A stretch of DNA of 64,000 bases, from contig JAJEKV010000017.1 of assembly GCA_021234155.1 (NCBI GenBank), positions 18,548,372-18,612,371 on the forward strand, in the 5' to 3' direction. The first letter of the stretch is position 1; every line of letters starts with the position of its first letter. This DNA is from Isoetes taiwanensis (Eukaryota; Streptophyta; Lycopodiopsida; Isoetales; Isoetaceae). The notes beneath the pieces are model-generated. The model did no database searches and had not been told where the DNA came from. It worked only from the letters and a program-made list of their open reading frames with translations. Position numbers and translations under genes: made by a program. Of the stretch, positions 21,331 to 32,745 are shown in pieces.

Positions 21331-22203
21331 ACCCACTCGGGGAGAGGGTTAACGTCCTCATCTATAGGCCTAGTTCAGATTGTTAAAAATGATAATTTTT
21401 AAAGATAATAGTGAACATGAAGTTATTTAATTTTTGGTGTTGGTAATGTTCCTGCGTAGAATATTATGTCTGATAAGGGCCTGGTATTAGAAATAATGGC
21501 TCGTGCCTAAACATTTCCAGTCGTAATGTTGAGGGAAGGATATTTTACGATACATGTCACTTTTTCATTTCAGGCATTTTAAATTCTCTGTTTTCTCGAT
21601 GTATTAATTTCTCGATTGGGCTCTCCAAGTGATCGAACTCGGCAGCCTGCAGGAAATGTGACTAATGCGCATGACCGAATTTCAGAGCATTCCTTCTCCA
21701 ACTGCAAAGACTCGTCACCGTCGTAGGAGGAAAACGCTGTGATGACCATAAAAATACTATACTCCTACGTACAAAGATAATCGCCACACAAATGCAAAAG
21801 GTAGTTTATGCAAGACAAGGCTTAAACTCAATACAATTCAAGTCACAAGACAGATACATTTGCCAAATGAGCTACCAACATCTCGTGAAGACATTCCCTT
21901 GTATCCTCTTCATATACAAAGCTATCCCCATGAGGCTTTGGAACATTCCAAAACCTACATGTATGTGCGACACTTGGGTCGGTCCTGACCATTGGTCTAG
22001 ATATACATAAAGGTGCCTCATTGTTGTCGAATCATTTCGGCTCAAAGTCAGTCTTGAGCTTTCTAGCTCAAGCACTTTCATTCTACTCTATATCCAATAT
22101 TCCAGCGTATGTCTCTCGAACTTCTCAATATTGTCACTAGCTCATGACAGTATCAATCTTATTTCCAAATTTCTGTTATTGTCGAACATGAGACCTATAC
22201 GGC
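21331..22203 (+). repeat. inverted-repeat partner of 29802-30690 (copy 1)
   Basis: From GGGGAGAGGGTTAACGTCCTCATCTA onward, split here as GGGGAGAGGGTTAACGTCC and TCATCTA, this segment reappears in reverse complement at 29802-30690. Landmarks include GAAGTTATTTAATTTTTGGT, CGTGAAGACATTCCCTTGTA and ATTGGTCTAGATATACA. Its right end runs into a truncated LINE start (about 22110-22203) and stops where repeat R begins. A tRNA-like B-box (GAGTTCGATC on the reverse strand near 21630) sits inside. Confidence 0.75.
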
Positions 22204-22205
22204 AA

Positions 22206-23990
22206 GAATATTTAATTCAACTAGTTATTGCAGCATTGTCATGGGTTTTGTTTTGCATTTAATGGACATCATGAGTGCTTGATAAACAGGGAAACTTTTG
22301 AGTGAATATTTGTCAGGTGACTGCAAAGATACATAATAAAACTATCTATTATGATACCATGTAGTTGTTTATTTTAAGGTTTTTATATTATCATGCCAAT
22401 CACCATGCCAATCAGGAAGTCCCAACCTAGGAAGTACTTCTATTCCACACAACAAATTTTCTAGGCTAGTTTCAAAATACATACTTTTAGGAATATGTTA
22501 ATGCAAAAATAAGACCAAGACCACATGATGAGTTCATGTTAATTAGTATCTCAAAGTTCAAGTTAATTAGAACTTACAACGGTGGCATTGACACATGACA
22601 TGTTGAACATATGACCATCAACATTCAACTTTTAAGTTTGCTTAAAACGTCAAAAAAATGCGTTAATGATGAATGCATGTGTTATATAGAAGAAAAGAAG
22701 GAAATCTTCCTATTTTAATAAAAATATATCAATCCCCTCTTATATGGGTCCACAACGAGCGTTTGCATCCAATGCTACTTGTATCCAATGAAGAAATTGA
22801 CAATACAGAAAAAAAAAACAAGAGGGTGGAATTTTGCCTTCAACGACATGTTCTTGTATCAAGGAATTGTTTCGCCATTATCACCTCCATGTTGAGCAGT
22901 GTCGTTAGCTAACAAGTGCCAAAGAGTAAAAAAAACTCACCAACAAAGGGCTCCACTTGTAGCTAATGCTACTTGTAGCCATTAATACAATTGACAACAT
23001 GAAATAAGGAGGGGGGTCAAATTTCGTCCTCAATCTACTCGTTTTGACATCATAGAATCTTCTAACCATCGTTACCTCCCTATTAAATGATGTCGCCAGC
23101 TAACGATACTGCAAAAAATGGCAAATTTCATCGTCCCTCTTAATTCACGAGAAATTTTACTAGAATTTCATTAGGTTTTCATAATAACATGCCAATTGTG
23201 AAGTTCTAACCGACAAAAAAACTTCTAAGCTAATAGTGAAATAACAAAAGAACTAGATAATGGAATGGCGATAAATTTGGCTATTTGTAACATTACCATT
23301 CTTTTAATATATTGCTGACACAGTTCTTCAAAAAAAAAAAAATTTTGGCTATTTGTAATCATTAAAAATTTCCTCAAATTTGCAACCTATGGTGTGACTT
23401 CAAGTTATTAGTATCTCAGAGTTGAAGTTAGTTAGAACTCATTATGGCGGCATTGACCCATGACATGAGATTAGTTTGAACATGTGGCCTGTCAACACTC
23501 AACTTTAACTATGCTAAATAAAAATTTATGTACATCTACGTAAATGTCCAAGAAATGCATTAATGTGAATGCATGTGTGAACATGACTCAATTCCATCTA
23601 ATATTGGCCCATAATTAACACTTGCAGCTAATGCTACTTGTATTCAATTAATACAATTGATAATATAAAATAAGAGAGGTTTAATCGACTCATTTTTATA
23701 AGCAGTGTCGCCAGTTAACAAGCACCAAACAATAAAAAAAACTCGCCAGGAATAACTCTACTTGTGACAATGCTACTTGTATCCATTTAATACAAATGAT
23801 AATATGAAACAGGAGGAAGGGTGAAATTTTGCCCTCAATTGACTCATTTTAGCATCAAGGAATCTTGTTGCATGACCTCCTCCTTGTTGAGTGTTGTCGA
23901 CAGTTAACAATAAAAAGACTCACCAAAAAAAAGGCAAATTTCAATCTTCCTCTTCTTTCATGAGAATTTTGTTGGACAACAGAAGCTTCT
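22206..23990. repeat. dispersed repeat R, copy B, with extra subunits
   Basis: The first 1.2 kb matches copy A (7876-9072). The sequence then carries on with further degenerate units sharing GCTACTTGTATYCA (about 22772, 22969, 23632, 23780) and the TGGCGGCATTGACCCATGACATGAG block (given here as two pieces, TGGCGGCATTGACC and CATGACATGAG). So the family is built of about 150-200 bp and about 860 bp units. Open frames are not conserved between copies. Confidence 0.7.
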
Positions 23991-24549
23991 AACAGCCAGT
24001 AGAGACGTTTTTTCTAGAGTTTCTGCTTGTTTATATTCTCCAATTATCCTGTAAAAAGATTGAATCACTTTTGAGCAAAGACACTTTTTATTTTTTCAAT
24101 CAGGTGCTGGCTCATGTCATCTAACTGTCTGGCTATTGGGAGTTTATGGTGGGGTCGATGCTAGCTCCCCACTGGGAAACTCCCAATTACAGCAATTTGA
24201 GATCTCTTTTTTCCTCATAAAAATCCTCCAAGAAATGACTGTCATCTAATGTAGCATAAAAAACCTCATTAACCTCTCCCCTTTCCCTTCCAAATAGCTT
24301 TTGATTCACATATTGGAGAGCAGAGCAGAGTGGAGAGTAGAGTAGAGATGTAGTAGCGAACAGAGTGGATAGTAGTAGCCAAGAAGCTGAAGACAAAGAG
24401 TAGCAGTAGAAAAGCCTTCCCTATCAGTTGTTCTCTTCACCTGGCCAATTTTTTTTTTTTCATAGTGTGCTTCTATGGCAAATGCATAATATACGAGCGA
24501 GTCCAGGTTGGCAAGTTGCTATGCCATAATTGACACATGGCATAGATTT
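23991..24549. other. intergenic with a long hairpin at 24136-24186
   Basis: No gene recognised. TTGGGAGTTT (24136-24145) pairs with AAACTCCCAA (24177-24186), and inside it GTGGGG (24149-24154) pairs with CCCCAC (24167-24172). This nested hairpin could be a MITE relic or a structured RNA. A GAGCAGAGTGGAGAGTAG-type low-complexity stretch is at about 24320-24375. Confidence 0.45.
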
Positions 24550-24660
24550 ACCTTGGCTGTGCCTCTATCTTATACCTTGGCTATTTACCTTGGCTGTGCC
24601 TCTATCTTATAGAAAAGGTTTTTGGGTTGCCCCTAGGGGGGCAAACCCTTGTCAATGTGG
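24550..24660. repeat. direct repeat and GGGTTGCCC hairpin motif
   Basis: TACCTTGGCTGTGCCTCTAT occurs at about 24550 and 24587. Just after it, GGGTTGCCCCTAGGGGGGCAAACCC (24624-24648; shown as GGGTTGCCCCTAGG plus GGGGCAAACCC) folds on itself. The same hairpin motif occurs at 52601-52625 and 63114-63136 in the opposite orientation. Confidence 0.5.
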
Positions 24661-26556
24661 GTTTGTGGCATATTCTAGGTATATGCCAGTATATGCCCGA
24701 AATATGCCATTAACTGCTCCAAACCCTTGGCTGTAAAGTGGCGGTCAATTACGTTGTTGCTGAGCCACTATGGAAACGGGCTAACCGGTACTTCTTGCTC
24801 AAAGGAGGCTCCATTTCGTGATTGTTCTACATTTTATTTTGAGGCAGGAAAACGCGTACCAGCCTCATGTGCCGATTTTGAGGAGATTTCAGCATCTGTT
24901 TTTCGGTGCCTGGGATTCATAGGTTCGGCCTGTAGAAGTGTGATCAGAGGTCCGGTAAGATCCTAGTGTTTGACATTTTTTTTCGATTTCTTGAAATCGC
25001 TTATCATTACTTTAGGGTTAGGTTTAACGTGCCGAAATGAAGTTGTTTATCATTAGTTTAAGATTTAGTTTAAGATTCAGATTGCCGGATTGAAGCTGTT
25101 TTGGCATAATCAACTATGCAGTAGCAGGTCAAAGGTCTGAAAATGCTTTGCGGTGTAGCCAATGCAGCGTGCCGGATTTAAGCATTTGTGCAAAACGTTT
25201 AGCATAAGCATCTCTGCAAAATGTTTTATCATTAGAAATGAAGCCAATCCACGACTACTGAATAGAAACACGTGCCCGAGACTCAGCTTTCCTGTTGAAG
25301 AAGATTGAGCTTGTGTTCCAGAAATCAAAGTTTAATGCTTCTCTTATAAGCTGCATACTTAAGGTTTATCTTTTTTTTTGTTGTATGAACAGTAAATAAC
25401 GAATAAGCATCGTATGCCTTTGCTGCATAGCCATCAAATTGAAGTTTTGGAAATGCCTTGTACTCTAGTCAATGCACCTATTGGATCTAGTTTTTTTACC
25501 ATCCCTATGTCTTTGGCGCACAGCGATCAGATTGAAGTTCTGGAAATGCCCTGTAGTCTAGCCAATGCACTTATTGGATTTGTTTTTTTTCTTACCATCA
25601 CTAATATCCGGAGCAAATAATTGTGTTAATTCGTCCATAACTTCATACACTGCCCTTAACAGCAATGTCTATACTTAATTAGCATGGAACTTGTGGAAGG
25701 TTCTATTTTCTTAGATTGAAATAGCTTGTTTTAATTGCTCCTGTGTGTTATTATCCAAACTGTTGAACAAATGATCCAAATGAAATGATTGGACATAGAA
25801 CTGCATCCTATAAACTTGCCCAGAAGAAAAATAGAGAAAAGGAGAGTGTTCTGCTTTGCTTGAGATATGTTGGTTGAAATATTCCCCAGACATGATGAAT
25901 GGAATAATATTCTGGGACTTCAATGACTTCAGGCTTAACCAAGATCCAGCTGCCCATGATAGTAGTCCGTCCTAATCTAGACGATTACTTGCTCATTGAG
26001 GTCTTAAAGATGGAACTTAAATTCAGGGCCATTTTACAAACTTCATTGGTATCTCAAAGCTTATGCCCAGCTAATCTGGAAACTTATTAAGCATTCGCCA
26101 AACTTATAGCATCCACTCAAACAACATTTGCCCTTCCATAACCCAAGCTATCCAGCCTGATGGATTTTCTTTATCTTTTCCCATTCTGACCTCTGTAGGC
26201 TTACTCGTAACAGGAATGTCTCTAATCCAGATCTGACCAATGCCTTTATATTTGCAATTCATTACACAACGTGGGGCTTCACTTGCTTTATCCGGCCCGC
26301 TTCATATGCCTTAATTCCAAATTTCAAAAAGCAAGGTCTGAGCCATCACATCTGATACCACTAACCCTTTATTATTTGAAAAGAATTCCAAAATTTGGTT
26401 AGCCTATTGTTCTTCCAGAAGCAAACCTCTTTCATGGCAAAGACTCATAGGATTTCGAAAGTTGCATCTTGGGAACAATTAACATACCTGATATTGACTC
26501 ACAAGGCTTTGAATAACGAAGAAAAAGACGATAACAACCACCACACTTTGCCCTTC
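24661..26556. other. non-coding region with degenerate ~93-bp tandem repeats
   Basis: An open frame at 24727-24966 ends near GGTCCGGTAAGATCC, which resembles a splice donor, but no gene could be built from it. A 93-bp tandem duplication starts at 25415 and 25508 (sharing AAATTGAAGTTTTGGAAATG/CAGATTGAAGTTCTGGAAATG, first 20 bases of each), with a faint third copy near 25130. The rest (25620-26556) shows nothing recognisable. Confidence 0.4.
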
Positions 26557-26760
26557 GGGGCATGGTCTAGTGGCAAGACCTTAAACCACCACACCTGAGG
26601 TCACGAATGCAAACTTGGCCAATATCGGTCTAGTAATGGGGACCAAGGAAGGTTCAAGTACGACCAATCAGTCATGTGGCTAGAGACCCTAAACATGCCA
26701 TATGTACTCAATAATCACATGCAAAGCAGCTCCTAGCATACCGCGCCTAGGTAATGGATT
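26557..26760 (+). mobile_element. tRNA-derived SINE (pol III head)
   Basis: GGGGCATGGTCTAGTGGCAA carries an A box (TGGTCTAGTGG, 26563-26573). A B-box-like GGTCACGAATGCAAAC lies at 26599-26614, at tRNA-like spacing. The order and wording match the heads of plant SINEs such as the Au type. A body follows to at least about 26750. The 3' end and target duplications were not identified, so the right border is approximate. Confidence 0.6.
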
Positions 26761-27620
26761 GGCTTCCATGTGATATGTAAAATAAAGTGATGTAGAATGT
26801 ACTCATGATATGATGATGAATAGAGTAAGGTAGGGTCTTATTAACTATCAACAATGCCTTTATATTTTTAGTTGTAGATACAATAGACCGTTTACTATCA
26901 CGATAAACATGCCCCAAATGGTTCATCATAAGAAACAAGTTGAGCATCACCTCTTAGAGCTCATCCTCCATTCCAATACGACAAAAATAGTATAAATGAA
27001 ATGATTCAAGTTGAAGTTGCAGGAAAAAATGCCTGATATCCATCCACCTATAAAAGGAAAGGCTTAACAACCAAAGATATAAGTATTTTTACAGTACAAA
27101 TTACATACAAATTAAGCCCGATATATACACACTTAATTAATTCAACAAGAAAGGAGAAGCCTTAACAAACCAAAGGTATAAAAAAATTCTATTTTCTTAC
27201 AACTGTACATCTTTTGTTATCAAAATAGCTTGGATTTGGATATATACAAAGAAGGAAGAGGTCAACTTAAATAATTCCTGATAACTGAAAGCAGCCAACC
27301 CAGCATTAAAAAAAGGTCAAAAATACCAGCACCTATTAAAGAAAACTAGCAACTTTAGTTGCATGAGTGGGTAAGAGGGCAACATCTCTGCACACTTTTT
27401 GGCAGAGCTTTTACCAAGATTGATGACAAAGGCACATAAAAGAAGGCCAAGAGAGAATTGGTCCAGTGGCATATATGCTACAGAAACACCTGTAGGAAGA
27501 ATACATCAATCTTGTGTCAACTTGCCAAAACCAACGCAAAAGCCAAAGCTAAAGCTTAAGATCAATTACTCTTGCAGTTCCAATGCGAGGCTGCCCAGCA
27601 GTTCTCCATAGACCTCACAA
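26761..27620. other. intergenic, no gene recognised
   Basis: AT-rich sequence with short open frames only. It forms the upstream region of the hevein-like gene. Confidence 0.4.
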
Positions 27621-27623
27621 TGA

Positions 27624-27712
27624 CGTTGCATAGCTTCCCTGTTGATGTAATGTCAATAGCTTCTCACAGGGAACGCGTTGCATAGCTTCCCTATTGACGT
27701 AATGTCAATATT
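27624..27712 (+). promoter_or_regulatory. direct repeats with TGACGT/TTGACG cores upstream of the hevein-like gene
   Basis: GTTGCATAGCTTCCCTRTTG occurs at about 27624 and 27678, each followed by GAYGTAATGTCAATA. The second copy contains TTGACGTAA, and TGACGTT lies just before the first. TGACG is the core of as-1-type bZIP sites and TTGAC that of W-boxes, both common in defence-gene promoters. The repeats end about 40 bases before the start codon, so they might also lie in the 5' UTR. Function is inferred. Confidence 0.4.
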
Positions 27713-27753
27713 AAAGGCTTAAGCTGGGTTCTTAGTTTCTGCATAATGAAAGC

Positions 27754-28197
27754 ATGTTCAATGCTTCAACATTTCAAAGTATGTTCAATATTTCAACTGT
27801 TGTTCTTCTGTTGGCGCTAATGGTGCAATCAGGCACCACAGCACAAGAGTGTGGGAAAGCAGCTGGAGGAGCTCTTTGTGAAGCTAATCTGTGTTGCAAC
27901 AAATATGGTTATTGTGGAATGGGTGCTCAGCATTGCGGTTTGGGATGCCAGAGCCAATGCAACGATACTACTAATAGCAGCACAACTGATGGGGACTGTG
28001 GTATTCAGGCAAACAATTCCCTTTGCGAGGATAATCTCTGCTGCAACGGATGTGGATATTGCGGGTTTACTTTAGATTACTGTGGAACTAGATGCCAGAG
28101 CCAATGTCATAGCATTGCTACTGCACCTCTACCATCTCCATCTTCCTCAACATATTCTTCTCCATCACCATCAGATTTAAAACCATCATTCAATTAA
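27754..28197 (+). CDS. secreted protein with two hevein-type chitin-binding domains
   Basis: Hevein domains bind chitin and are used in defence against fungi. The 147-residue protein starts with a signal peptide (hydrophobic VVLLLALMV, cleavage near residue 30). Domain 1 spans Cys33-Cys69 and domain 2 Cys82-Cys118, each with the eight-Cys pattern C-x8-C-x4-CC-x5-C-x6-C-x3-C-x3-C. A Ser/Pro-rich tail of 29 residues follows, with no catalytic domain, so it is not a chitinase. Sugar-binding positions are altered. Domain 1 has Tyr at the usual Trp21 and Trp23 positions and His at Tyr30. Domain 2 has Cys in place of Trp21 (NGCGYC), giving an odd ninth Cys, but keeps Tyr23 and Tyr30. The single exon is intact. 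The start at 27754 is the first in-frame Met; alternatives in frame lie at codon 10. Confidence 0.85.
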   Translation: MFNASTFQSMFNISTVVLLLALMVQSGTTAQECGKAAGGALCEANLCCNKYGYCGMGAQHCGLGCQSQCNDTTNSSTTDGDCGIQANNSLCEDNLCCNGCGYCGFTLDYCGTRCQSQCHSIATAPLPSPSSSTYSSPSPSDLKPSFN

Positions 28198-28420
28198 ATT
28201 GGGATTATGTCTTGATTTTGGGACAAATTTCATATTGCAATTTTTTAGTAACTTGATAAAAGTCACTATACGTTAACATATAATCACACACCTTAATATA
28301 AATTCACACCTTAACTTCAAATTACAAAATCATATATCACACTGCTCAAGTAGTACACAACTTTTATTAACTGTGATTGATACATAGTAATGTAGAAAAC
28401 ATATTTACATAGTTTTTTCA
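28198..28420. other. 3' flank, AT-rich
   Basis: Nothing recognised apart from repeated TTAATATAAATTCACACCTT-like text. It probably holds the 3' UTR of the hevein-like gene. Confidence 0.4.
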
Positions 28421-28540
28421 TTTTTCCACCAGCATCCCCAAGGATATGATAGCCTTATTCCTTACATCCTGAGGTATTGTAACTCTCGCTGTTTTACTTG
28501 GAATAGTTTTTGGAGTCCATGAGTACAATACGAGTCTCAT
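28421..28540 (-). pseudogene. C-terminal fragment of a DUF7869-like transposase-type gene
   Basis: The minus strand reads LVLYSWTPKTIPSKTARVTI then PQDVRNKAI, matching the extension after the TAG at 6598-6600. Only this small 3' piece is present. It directly abuts LINE sequence at about 28560. Confidence 0.7.
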
Positions 28541-28589
28541 AAGAAACAATGCAGGTGGGAAACCGAACAAATTAGCGAGTATCGCGATC

Positions 28590-29129
28590 AGAGAGTCAGC
28601 AAAATCACACATCATCGCGAGCAATGGATGGTTTAGAGATGTGGCAGTGTGAACCAGAGAAATGGGGATGAATCTGAGCGACCTGATAAATGAAGACGAA
28701 TGGAATGAGGACTGGGCAAGTAAGGCTACGCAAGCATGGCTGCAGAAACACACAGGGCCTAAGACAATTTGGCTTATGACATTGTTCAACCCAGAACAGC
28801 AGATAGAGCAGCAGATATACCAAGATAATCTACTAGGGAAAACAAGGAGGGATATTTTAGCAAGATTTAGGATGGAGAGCCATGACCTAAGAATTGAAAA
28901 GGATAGATGGAGGAGGATAGAGAAAGACGCCCGAATATGCAGAATCTGTGACAGGGGGGAAGTGGAAGACGAGAATCACATGCTCAATGAATGCCCGATA
29001 TATGGAGACATCAGGAACAAATACAGAAACATAAGATGGGGACAGCCCGTATCAATGAGAGACGACGCAATACGGGAAATGACGACAAGACACCGTGAAG
29101 TACACAAAGAAAAAGGGCTTGTGATATGA
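28590..29129 (+). pseudogene. LINE ORF2 C-terminus fragment
   Basis: The frame 28662-29129 reads ILARFRMESHDLRIEKDRW, then CRICDRGEVEDENHMLNECP, the CCHC knuckle that closes this LINE clade, and ends in HKEKGLVI. It shares LRIE-x2-RW and EDE-x-H with the fragment at about 9520-9640. The reverse-transcriptase core is absent and no poly(A) follows, so both ends are cut. Confidence 0.75.
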
Positions 29130-29146
29130 GCCGCCGGGGAGGCGAA

Positions 29147-29869
29147 TCATAGCTGCCCAGAAATGCTCAGCTTAAAGCTGATTGATAACGACGCACCTCT
29201 GCACGGCCCAGAAGCCGAAGAAACAAACTTTTCTGGCTTAAGACATGCATCACATATCCAAATAGGCACATCAGCCTGTGGTTGCTGCACAGTGGATGGC
29301 AAAAAATCAGCCACCCCATCCCAGATTTGCTGATCCCATCTGTATAACAGAAATCTCGTCTGAAAAGCCTCCCATGACAAAAGATGACCAGAATCATACC
29401 AAGCTGCAATCGTTAAAACCCCAGCTAGCTGCCAACGCCGTTGGGTCTTTGGATGTCCAAGTGCACATAAAGGCTGCTGATCATGCATACCTTGCAGGGG
29501 AAGCCACCAGCATGACATTGATAATGAAGCACACACTTGGGGATTAACATGGAATAAAGATCTAATCGCATTCCAGGAAGCAAGCAGACCTTTAAGGAAT
29601 GGGGAAGCATTTGGATATGGATGCAGAGGATACAACAAGGCCCATGGGAGACTAGGCTTGATAGTTGTCTTGTGAAAGGGGAGACACTGCAGAAGTGATT
29701 GCCGCACCAACCTTAAGCCAGGAGAGTCATCTTTACCAAGGAGGAGCCTCCAAATGAACTTTGAAATCATGACCTGGCTTTGCAGATGGAAGCCAGGTCG
29801 TATAGGTCTCATGTTCAACCATAATAGAAATTTGGAAATAGGATTGACACTGTCATGAGCCAGTGACAA
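29147..29869 (-). pseudogene. LINE reverse-transcriptase region fragment
   Basis: The 240-codon frame includes MISKFIWRLLLGKDD, LPWALLYPLHPYPNASPFLK and HPKTQRRWQLAGVLTIAAWY. Related text occurs at 9080-9240 and 58677-58965. This is the linker between the polymerase and the end of the protein; catalytic motifs are missing. Its upstream edge overlaps the inverted repeat 29802-30690. Confidence 0.7.
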
Positions 29870-30690
29870 TATTGAAAAGTTCGAGAGACGTACGCGAAAA
29901 ATATGCTGGAATACTGGATATAGAGTATATGAAAGTGCTTGAGCTAGAAAGCCACTGACTTTGAGCTGGAATGATTCGACAAGAATGAGGCGCCTCTGTG
30001 TATATCTAGACCAATAATTAGGACCGACTCAAGTGTCGCACATGCATGTAGGTTTTGGAATGTGCTTCCTGGAGATAGCTTCGTATATGAAGAGCATACA
30101 AGGGAATGTCTTCACGAGATGTTGGTAGCTCACTTGGCAAAGGTATGTGTCTCGCGACTAGAATTTATTGAGTTTAAGCCCTGTCTTGCATAAACTACCT
30201 TTTGCACCTGTGTGGCGATCATCTGCGTACGTAGGAGTATATTACTTTTATGATCATCAAATCGTTTTCCTCCTATGATGGTGACGAGTGTTTGCAGTTG
30301 GAGTTGGAGAAGGAGTGCTCCGAAATTCGGTCATGCGCATTAGTCAACTTTTCTGCAGGCTGCCGGGTTCGATCACTTGGAGGGTATCCTTCCCAATCGA
30401 CAAATTAATACAAACCTCGTCGAGGAACTTAGAATTTAAAATGCCTGAAATGAAAAAGTGACATGTGTCCGAAAATATGCCCCTCCCACATTACAATCGA
30501 AATGTTCATGTAGGGGCCATTATTTCTAATACCAAGACCTTATCTGACATAATGTTTTGTGCAGGAACACTACCAATACCAAAAATTAAATAACTTCATG
30601 ATCTTTTCTCTTTAAAAATATCATTTTTCATCTCTCTGATTTCTCATAAGAACAATCTAAACTAGGCATAGATGAGGAGGTTAACCCCCT
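29802..30690 (-). repeat. inverted-repeat partner of 21331-22203 (copy 2)
   Basis: Reverse complement of the 21331-22203 segment with scattered differences. On the plus strand it ends at CCCCTCCCCGAGG near 30695, exactly where the kinase pseudogene begins. The two copies face each other across about 7.6 kb. Confidence 0.75.
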
Positions 30691-30699
30691 CCCCGAGGG

Positions 30700-31346
30700 G
30701 GAATTATGTTGCAGTGAAGAGCCTTAATGGATTGAGGCAGGATGCAAAGGACTTTTATGCGGAGTTATCAGTTCTAAGCAGAGTGCGCCACTTCAATTTG
30801 GTGCAGTTGCTAGGATTCTATAATAACAAAAAAGTTAGAGCTCTGATCTATGAGTATATGGCAAATGGATCCCTTGATCACTGGCTGTTTGACAAAAAGT
30901 CCCCTCTACTTAGCTGGGAGGCCAAAATGGAAATAGCTATAGGATCAGCAAGAGGAATAGCCTACTTTCACGAAGATTGATAAGAGAAAGTTCTCCACTT
31001 GGATGTGAAACCTCAAAATATTCTTTTGGATGAGAATTTTTACCCAAAAGTATTAGATTTTGGACTATCAAGACTCCCAGATACAGCAGACTTCTTTATG
31101 ACTACAATATATGGAACTCCTGGTGTGGATAGCGATGTTTATAGTTTTGGAGTCGTATTGCTAGTGATGCTTTTTGGAGTCAGATCTACTGAAGCAAAAG
31201 AAGAAGAGATTTGGAACCTTAGTAGAGATGATTGTGTTATTAAGAGTGTTGTTGATAGTAGACTTGGAGAAGCATTCAACTTGGAAGAAGCCAGAAGACT
31301 TATTAGAATTGCTGCCCTTTGCATCAACCAAGTTCCTTGTTTGCGG
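30700..31346 (+). pseudogene. receptor-like kinase fragment, paralogue of 10580-12267
   Basis: The sequence starts abruptly inside the kinase domain (GNYVAVKSLNG) and stays close to the minus-strand kinase at 10.6 kb. Damage is heavy. Codons for Cys-Gln after FHED are two adjacent stops (TGATAA, about 30978-30983). About 14 residues around the APE motif are deleted (GTPGVDSDVYSFG). The match ends at CLR (about 31346). The catalytic loop reads HLD and DFGLSR is kept. There is no extracellular part and no start codon, so this is a dead truncated copy. Confidence 0.85.
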
Positions 31347-31574
31347 CGTCTTACCAAGTTCATTGCATTTCTATCCATCCATAAAAGGACATCATTTCTA
31401 AAAATCATTCTAACTCTATTATAAATGTTAAAAACTATTCTTATGTTAGGCATATGTCATTGCCATGATACTTTACTACCATATGCCTGTTGAATTTCCC
31501 CTATTCTGGGAAGGGACTCGCGAGAGACACAAAACCGGCCGACTACCAAAGCACTTCCTCAACTATAAGCGTAG

Positions 31575-32745
31575 GCACTGCGAAACCCCCAGCTTAAGCC
31601 GACAGCAAGAAGACACTCCCGCCACCACCCCCGAGCAGTCGGATAGGATAAAGGATGCAGAGAGAAAGGAGAGGAACGAAAAAAGAGGGCCGCTGGACGG
31701 AGTATCAAGGAGATGATAGGAACCGGTAGAAATTAGACGCTGAAGGACAGTGACAGGGCATGCGAATGAAGGCAAGCGACCAGGAGGAGAAAATAAACCA
31801 GGATCCGAAGAGTCTGGTTCAAGCGAGAAGGAAGCTACACGTTGACGACGAGAACCAGCAGCGCGAGCGAGCCGTGGGGGAGAAAATGAAGCTGAAGAAG
31901 AAGAGCCGGAAGCGCCTGCTACGGACGACACCAGCTCAATGACCTAAAAAAGGAAAGGACATTAGAGAAAAAACAATGAAAAGAAAAGCACGCCGCCACG
32001 ATGACGAATCTAAGGAAGCGCCCCGGCTGGATGGCCTCAGCGCAATGACCTGAAAAAAGGAAGGACATTAGAGAACAAAAACAATGAAAAGAAAGGGACG
32101 CCGCCACGAAGACGAATCGAAGGAAGCGCCCTGGCATGCCAACGAGAACGGCAACAAGGCGATGACAAAACAAACCACGTTAATACGTACAATGCACATA
32201 TGATATGAACGCAAATCACGGACTTAAGTCCGTGGATAGTTGTCGTATTTGAATACAGATTACGGACCGAAGTTTATAAATGTGGCTACGGACTGAAGTC
32301 CGTGAATATAGCTATGATTCCTCCCGAACCTGTGGCTAGATGGGATCCCCAAAAAGAAAAAACAATAACGATAATAAGAAGGAAAAATAACAAGTAACTG
32401 AGAGAATAAGGCAAAGAGGAAAAAACCTACGCATAGGAATGTAAAAATGCATAGATATAAAGATCGGACGAGAAACATGGCGAGGTTGAGTAGAGTCGCA
32501 CACCACGTAGCGAGCGTGAGAAGGCGAGAACCGCCAGCAGCCGTCACGCCAATTGAGGGCAAGGGGCTCCGAGATGCGCAAAAAAATGGCAAAGGAAAAA
32601 ACGACGAGAGCAGCGCGGGGCAGAGAGGGAAAAGAAACCGCGGGATGCGCGAAGTGGAGAACAAAAGAGCGTACATGCTGAGGCACGAGAGGAAAAAAGG
32701 TACGAGGGGGGCGAGCCCGACGAGAGGTAGACTGACGAGCCAAAA
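31575..32745 (-). pseudogene. tyrosine recombinase, second copy, interrupted and truncated
   Basis: Reading the minus strand, 32743-32485 encodes PLVPQHVRSFVLHFAHP and FLRISEPLALNWRD (catalytic Arg at 32576-32578). This lines up with PLAASYIRQIITLLAHP and FLRISEALHLNWRD at about 640-790. A 700-bp insertion of about 110-bp repeats follows. The gene resumes at 31781-31575 with FACPVTVLQRL and GPLF, then after a frameshift PLSYPTARGWWRECLLAVGL. It is cut before the HxxR box, so both catalytic Arg-His-Arg and Tyr parts are lost. The protein is dead, but homology to the first copy is clear over more than 100 residues. Confidence 0.7.

Noticed and set aside
24727-24966. 79-codon frame followed by GGTAAGATCC as a first exon
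   Set aside because: No following exon, family motif or promoter was recognised.
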